From: Hymenobacter swuensis DY53 | GTDB lineage: Bacteria; Bacteroidota; Bacteroidia; Cytophagales; Hymenobacteraceae | Assembly (NCBI RefSeq): GCF_000576555.1 | Contig: NZ_CP007145.1 | Coordinates: 1,488,001 to 1,552,000, forward strand | Direction: 5' to 3' | DNA length: 64,000 nucleotides | Shown: piece after piece, positions 60,553 to 64,000 of the stretch | How positions within the stretch are numbered: the stretch's first letter is position 1 | Layout: each line of letters begins with the position of its first letter | Made by a program: the position numbers and the translations under genes | Notes under the pieces: model-generated | What the model was told of the DNA's origin: nothing | What the model saw: the letters and a program-made list of their open reading frames with translations, nothing else | Databases searched by the model: none

Positions 60553-61713
60553 ATGCCTACGCCGACTTTCCCGCTCCCGGTAGAGCATCCTCCGGTGCTT
60601 GCCACCTTGGCCTGCAACCTCGACGCGGATATTCTGGCGGCGGCCTTTCCGCTACTGGAAGCCGGGCGGGTGGCGGCCCTTGAATGGTCTTTCGACACCC
60701 TGTTTGCGGTTGAGCAGGTGCCCGAGTGGTTCATGGCCCTGCTCAGGAGCTACAGCACCCAGGGCCGGCTGATTGGCCACGGCGTGTACTTCTCCCTGTT
60801 ATCGGGGCGGTGGACGGCGGAGCAGCAGCAGTGGCTGGAGCAGCTCCGGCAGCTATCCGCGCAGGTGGCCTTCGACCACGTGACGGAGCATTTTGGCTTT
60901 TTTACGGGGGAGAACTTTCACTCCGGGGCCCCGCTGCCCATTCCGTACACCAGTTCCACTCTCCGCCTCGGCCAGGACCGGCTCCGGCGAGTACAGGCCG
61001 CCTGCGGCTGCCCGGTAGGCCTGGAAAATCTGGCCTTCGCCTACTCGCTGGCGGAAGTGCAGCGGCACGGGGAGTTCCTGGCAAAGCTGGTGGCGCCGGT
61101 CAATGGCTTTCTGATTCTGGATCTGCACAACGTGTACTGTCAGTTGCACAATTTCTCCCTGTCGACTGAGAGTTTACTCAGCGCATTTCCGCTGGAGCTG
61201 GTGCGGGAAATTCATATATCGGGGGGCAGCTGGCAGCCGTCGGGGCAGGTGCCCGGCCGGCAGATCCGGCGGGATACCCACGATGAGGCCGTGCCGGAAG
61301 AGGTGTTTCAGCTGCTGGAATACGCCCTGCCGCTTTGCCCCAACCTGAAGTTTGTGGTGCTGGAGCAGCTGGGCAACGCCCTGCACACCGAAGCCAGCCG
61401 CACCCGGTTCCGGGCCGATTTTAGCCGCATGGAAACCTTGGTGCAGCAGCGCCCCCAACGGCCGCAGAACCCGATCTACCAGTCGTTTCTGCCCGGGCCG
61501 GCCGGGCCCCTGACAGCGGCCGCGGCAGAAGACGAACAGCTGCATACGCAACAGCGTCACCTCGCGCACATTCTGGAAACGGCTACTTCCTTTGCCGAGG
61601 CCCGGCACCAGCTCCGTGCTTCCCCGCTGGCCCACACCGCCTGGAAAATTGAGGACTGGGAACCCCACATGCTGGAAACGGCTATCAGCATCGCCCAGAA
61701 ATGGAAGCAGTAA
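60553..61713 (+). CDS. MNIO (DUF692) multinuclear non-heme iron oxidase
   Basis: This 386-residue enzyme has the DUF692 TIM-barrel motif order: GHGVYFS (His76), FDHVTEHFGFF (Glu112, His113), GLENLAF (Glu158, Asn159), LILDLHNVYCQ (Asp190, Asn193), EIHISGG (His221), DTHDEAVPEEV (Asp241, His243) and FVVLEQLGN (Glu271). These correspond to metal ligands of MbnB/TglH-type enzymes, which oxidise peptide Cys residues with two or three irons. The C-terminal 85 residues (about 300-386) are an extension of helical type beyond the usual length of about 280. No gene for the usual partner protein lies alongside, so the extension might replace it. It follows the CxxC precursor peptide by 157 bases. Confidence 0.87.
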   Translation: MPTPTFPLPVEHPPVLATLACNLDADILAAAFPLLEAGRVAALEWSFDTLFAVEQVPEWFMALLRSYSTQGRLIGHGVYFSLLSGRWTAEQQQWLEQLRQLSAQVAFDHVTEHFGFFTGENFHSGAPLPIPYTSSTLRLGQDRLRRVQAACGCPVGLENLAFAYSLAEVQRHGEFLAKLVAPVNGFLILDLHNVYCQLHNFSLSTESLLSAFPLELVREIHISGGSWQPSGQVPGRQIRRDTHDEAVPEEVFQLLEYALPLCPNLKFVVLEQLGNALHTEASRTRFRADFSRMETLVQQRPQRPQNPIYQSFLPGPAGPLTAAAAEDEQLHTQQRHLAHILETATSFAEARHQLRASPLAHTAWKIEDWEPHMLETAISIAQKWKQ

Positions 61714-62072
61714 CCGGGGCCGGATGAATACATAACCCGGGCGTTGCCTCTTACACTCCAGCCGGAACAACCAAGACCGGCGGCGCCATGGACGCCCGCT
61801 TACAGATAGTCTGCTTGGGGAAATGCAATGGAAAACGAGTAAACATCCTGGTATTTATTCTGACCGTCAATATGTTATGATGATATTGGTGTTTCCACCG
61901 TACCCTGCGGGGTGAGCCGGTAGTTGGGCTTATTTTAGTCTTTCGCATGAAAGTTGCGGTATCCCTTCGTTCTTTTGAGTCGGGGATTTGCCGGTTTCTG
62001 GCCGTGGTAGTTACGTACTGCCGACGGAAACCGGAAAATCGACCTGAGAACTGAACTGATCCAACAGACAGC
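61714..62072. other. Intergenic region between the MNIO and phaB genes
   Basis: These 359 bases contain no gene I can support. The middle (61820-61990) is AT-rich with TATGTTATGATGATATT-type stretches and may hold the phaB promoter. I see no repeat or strong hairpin. Confidence 0.45.
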
Positions 62073-62819
62073 ATGAAGCAGAACAACGAGCGTATTGCAT
62101 TAATTACAGGGAGCACCGGGGGTATTGGCACGGCTTTGTGCCGCAAGCTCAGTGAAGACGGCTACCGGGTGGTGGGCAACTTCCGCAACGAGGAAAAATC
62201 GGTGCAGCTGCAGCAGGAGCTAGACAAAACCGGCCACCATATTGAGCTGGTACACGGCGACGTGAGCGACTTCGACTCGGTGGGTGCGATGGTGCAGCAC
62301 ATCGAGACGAACATCGGCCCCATTGATATTCTGATCAACAACGCGGGCATCACGCGCGACACGTCGTTCGTGAAGATGACCAAGGGGCAGTGGGACGAGG
62401 TGCTGAACACCAACCTCAACAGCGTGTTCAACTGCACCCGCCACGTGATTCAGGGCATGGTGGAGCGCCGCTTCGGCCGCATCATCAACATTTCGTCCAT
62501 CAACGCCCAGAAGGGCCAGTACGGCCAGACGAACTACTCCACCGCCAAGGCCGGCATGCACGGCTTCACGAAGTCGCTGGCACTGGAAGTGGCTAAGTAT
62601 GGCATTACGGTTAACACGATTTCGCCCGGCTACATTGAAACCGAAATGGTGATGGCCGTGCCGGAAAACATTCGGGAGAAGATTATTGCCCAGATTCCGG
62701 TAGGCCGCCTGGGTGGCCCCACGGAAATTGCCGAAGCCGTATCGTTCCTGATTTCGGCGAAAAGCGGCTTTATCACCGGCTCCAACTTCGCCATCAACGG
62801 CGGTCAGCACATGGCGTAA
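62073..62819 (+). CDS. phaB: Acetoacetyl-CoA reductase (PhaB-type SDR)
   Basis: This 248-residue SDR has TGSTGGIGTALCRKL, NNAGITRDTSFVKMTKGQWDEV, NISSINAQKGQYGQTNYSTAKAG (in parts; catalytic Ser, Tyr and Lys), and VNTISPGYIETEM. Those segments, including QKGQYGQTNYSTAKAG, are characteristic of PhaB enzymes that reduce acetoacetyl-CoA to (R)-3-hydroxybutyryl-CoA for polyhydroxyalkanoate synthesis. No phaA or phaC is adjacent, so it could instead serve a fatty-acid-like pathway. A perfect hairpin terminator follows. Confidence 0.9.
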   Translation: MKQNNERIALITGSTGGIGTALCRKLSEDGYRVVGNFRNEEKSVQLQQELDKTGHHIELVHGDVSDFDSVGAMVQHIETNIGPIDILINNAGITRDTSFVKMTKGQWDEVLNTNLNSVFNCTRHVIQGMVERRFGRIINISSINAQKGQYGQTNYSTAKAGMHGFTKSLALEVAKYGITVNTISPGYIETEMVMAVPENIREKIIAQIPVGRLGGPTEIAEAVSFLISAKSGFITGSNFAINGGQHMA

Positions 62820-62860
62820 CCGGCCCTTGTAGGTACATAATTTCTTCGCGTATTTACTAC

Positions 62861-62903
62861 ACGCAAAAAGGCCCTTGATAATATATCAAGGGCCTTTTTG
62901 CGT
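62861..62903. terminator. Bidirectional terminator after phaB
   Basis: A perfect 20-bp stem (left arm ACGCAAAAAGGCCCTTGATA at 62861-62880, right arm at 62884-62903) with a three-base loop. The T5 run is inside the right arm. Confidence 0.85.
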
Positions 62904-62940
62904 GTTGGCGTCGGACTGGGAACTGCCGGCACGGGGCGGG

Positions 62941-63819
62941 TTAGCTGGTTTTGGGCATGCCGCCGGTTACTTCCAGCAGGCTGCCGGTGGAGTAGCTGCC
63001 ATCCTGGGAAGCGAAGTAGACGTAGGACGGGGCCAGCTCCTCGGGCTGGCCGGGGCGGCCAAGCATGGTGGCGTCGCCGAACTGCTGGAGGTCTTCCTTG
63101 AGCATGGTGCCGGGAATGAGAGGCGTCCAGATGGGGCCGGGCAGGACGGCGTTTACCCGGATTTTCTTTTCGCCGAGGTAGGCGGCTAGGCTCTTGGTGA
63201 AGGTGTGAATAGCGCCCTTGGTGCTGGCGTAGTCAATCTGGTGGGGGTGGCCCACTAGGCCCACAATGCTACCGGTGTTGATGATGGCGTCGCCTTCCTT
63301 GAGGAACGGAATGGCGGCCTGGGCCATGAAGATGTAGCCCTTGATGTTGGTATCGAAGGTTTAGTGAATGTTTTCCTCGGGGATGGTTTCGAAGTGTTCG
63401 TAGCCCATCTGGTAGGCGGCATTGTTGACGAGAATGTTGAAGCCACCCAGTTCGTGGTAGGTCTGGCGGACGGCCTCGCGGCAGGCGGTGGCCGAGCGGA
63501 CATCGCACTGAATGGCCAGAAACTTGCGGCCCTGGGCCTCCACGGCGCGGCCCACCACGGCGGCGTCCTCTGCGTTGGTGTGGTAGATGACGGCTACATC
63601 TGCACCTTCCATAGCGAAGGCCAGGGCCACGGCGCGGCCGATGCCAGAGTCGCCGCCGGTGATGAGGGCGACTTTGCCCCGGAGCTTGCCGGCGGGGCGG
63701 TAGTTCGACATATCCCAATCGGGCTTGACGTCCATGCTTTCCTCGGAGGTCGGGTAGCCGATGGGCTTGGGGTTGATTTCGCTGTTGGTGGGGCGCGGTT
63801 CGTTGTGTTCGGTATTCAT
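62941..63819 (-). pseudogene. SDR family oxidoreductase broken by an in-frame TAA
   Basis: From ATG 63819 the frame gives the N-terminal extension and ITGGDSGIGRAVALAFA (cofactor site), ILVNNAAYQMGYEHF and EENIH, then TAA (plus-strand bases 63361-63363). It continues in frame TFDTNIKGYIFMAQAAIPFL, INTGSIVGLVG, IDYASTKGAIHTFTKSL and VLPGPIWTPLIPG to a regular end. The family usually has KTFDTN here, so an AAA to TAA change is likely. Members are stress-associated SDRs with a 50-residue N-terminal extension (YhdF/YghA-like). The intact remainder argues for a recent mutation or a sequence error. Confidence 0.82.
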
Positions 63820-64000
63820 CGGGAAAGAAATAGCGGGGTTGAGGGATATGGACAGCTATGGGATACGGGCGCTACCGGCGCGAGTTCAGGCGAAGCCGTA
63901 CCGCGGGCCAATTCGGGTGGCGGGGGCTTCCCTGTCGGATTGAGTAGGACTGCGGCGGCGGATGTGGTTCCGGCTTGCCGCGGCGCGGCCAGGAAGGTGC
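63820..64000. other. Terminal segment without a gene
   Basis: These 181 bases hold no supported coding sequence. They form the upstream side of the interrupted SDR gene and continue outside the window. Confidence 0.45.

Overview
The window looks like a chromosomal segment of a GC-rich member of the Bacteroidota, most likely Hymenobacter or a close relative (family Hymenobacteraceae). The evidence is the high-GC coding style, many secreted proteins ending in type IX secretion (T9SS) C-terminal sorting domains, a T9SS plug-domain (DUF5103) protein, a gliding-motility-type C-terminal domain, a Bacteroidota PUR-domain protein (DUF3276), TAnnTTTG-type -7 elements and weak Shine-Dalgarno sequences. 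I saw no rRNA, tRNA, CRISPR array, prophage or complete insertion sequence.

Layout. 1-12 kb: two SMP-30-like proteins, a yellow/royal-jelly-like propeller protein, an M61 peptidase, a small AraC regulator, a nonsense-interrupted BamE-like gene, an SDR, a 2H phosphoesterase and an AsmA-like protein. 12-20.5 kb: an amidase, then a same-strand secreted cluster of a metalloprotease with crystallin and CBM6 modules, a GH128 beta-1,3-glucanase and a GH18 chitinase, all with T9SS tails. This reads as a fungal-cell-wall-degrading set. 20.5-36 kb: an ABC-F ATPase, katG behind a Fur/PerR-like palindrome, an AT-rich lipoprotein, the T9SS plug-like protein, a Na+/H+ antiporter, an M48 protease, YchF and isocitrate dehydrogenase. 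36-52.6 kb: a DUF58 protein, small orphan genes and a decayed AraC gene, a universal stress protein, a PhoD-like phosphatase, SelO, MsrB, an NCS1 permease, a short UvrA2-like ATPase, a SulP transporter and a run of three small genes. 52.7-64 kb: a secreted GH13 amylase, PurU, a nonsense-interrupted DinB protein, a large repeat protein with a gliding-type tail, a YfiT-like thiol transferase, a compact RiPP locus, acetoacetyl-CoA reductase and a nonsense-interrupted SDR.

The most notable system is at 60.2-61.7 kb. A 57-residue lipoprotein-like peptide ending in CPACGLG lies directly upstream of a 386-residue MNIO (DUF692) enzyme. This arrangement resembles chryseobasin-type RiPP loci, but no partner protein gene is adjacent, and an intrinsic terminator separates the peptide from the enzyme.

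Other recurrent themes are three genes each broken by a single in-frame stop (TAG, TGA and TAA), an AraC pseudogene, and five different palindromic intergenic repeats at gene 3' ends. Two copies of an uncharacterised STAS-like family lie about 32 kb apart.
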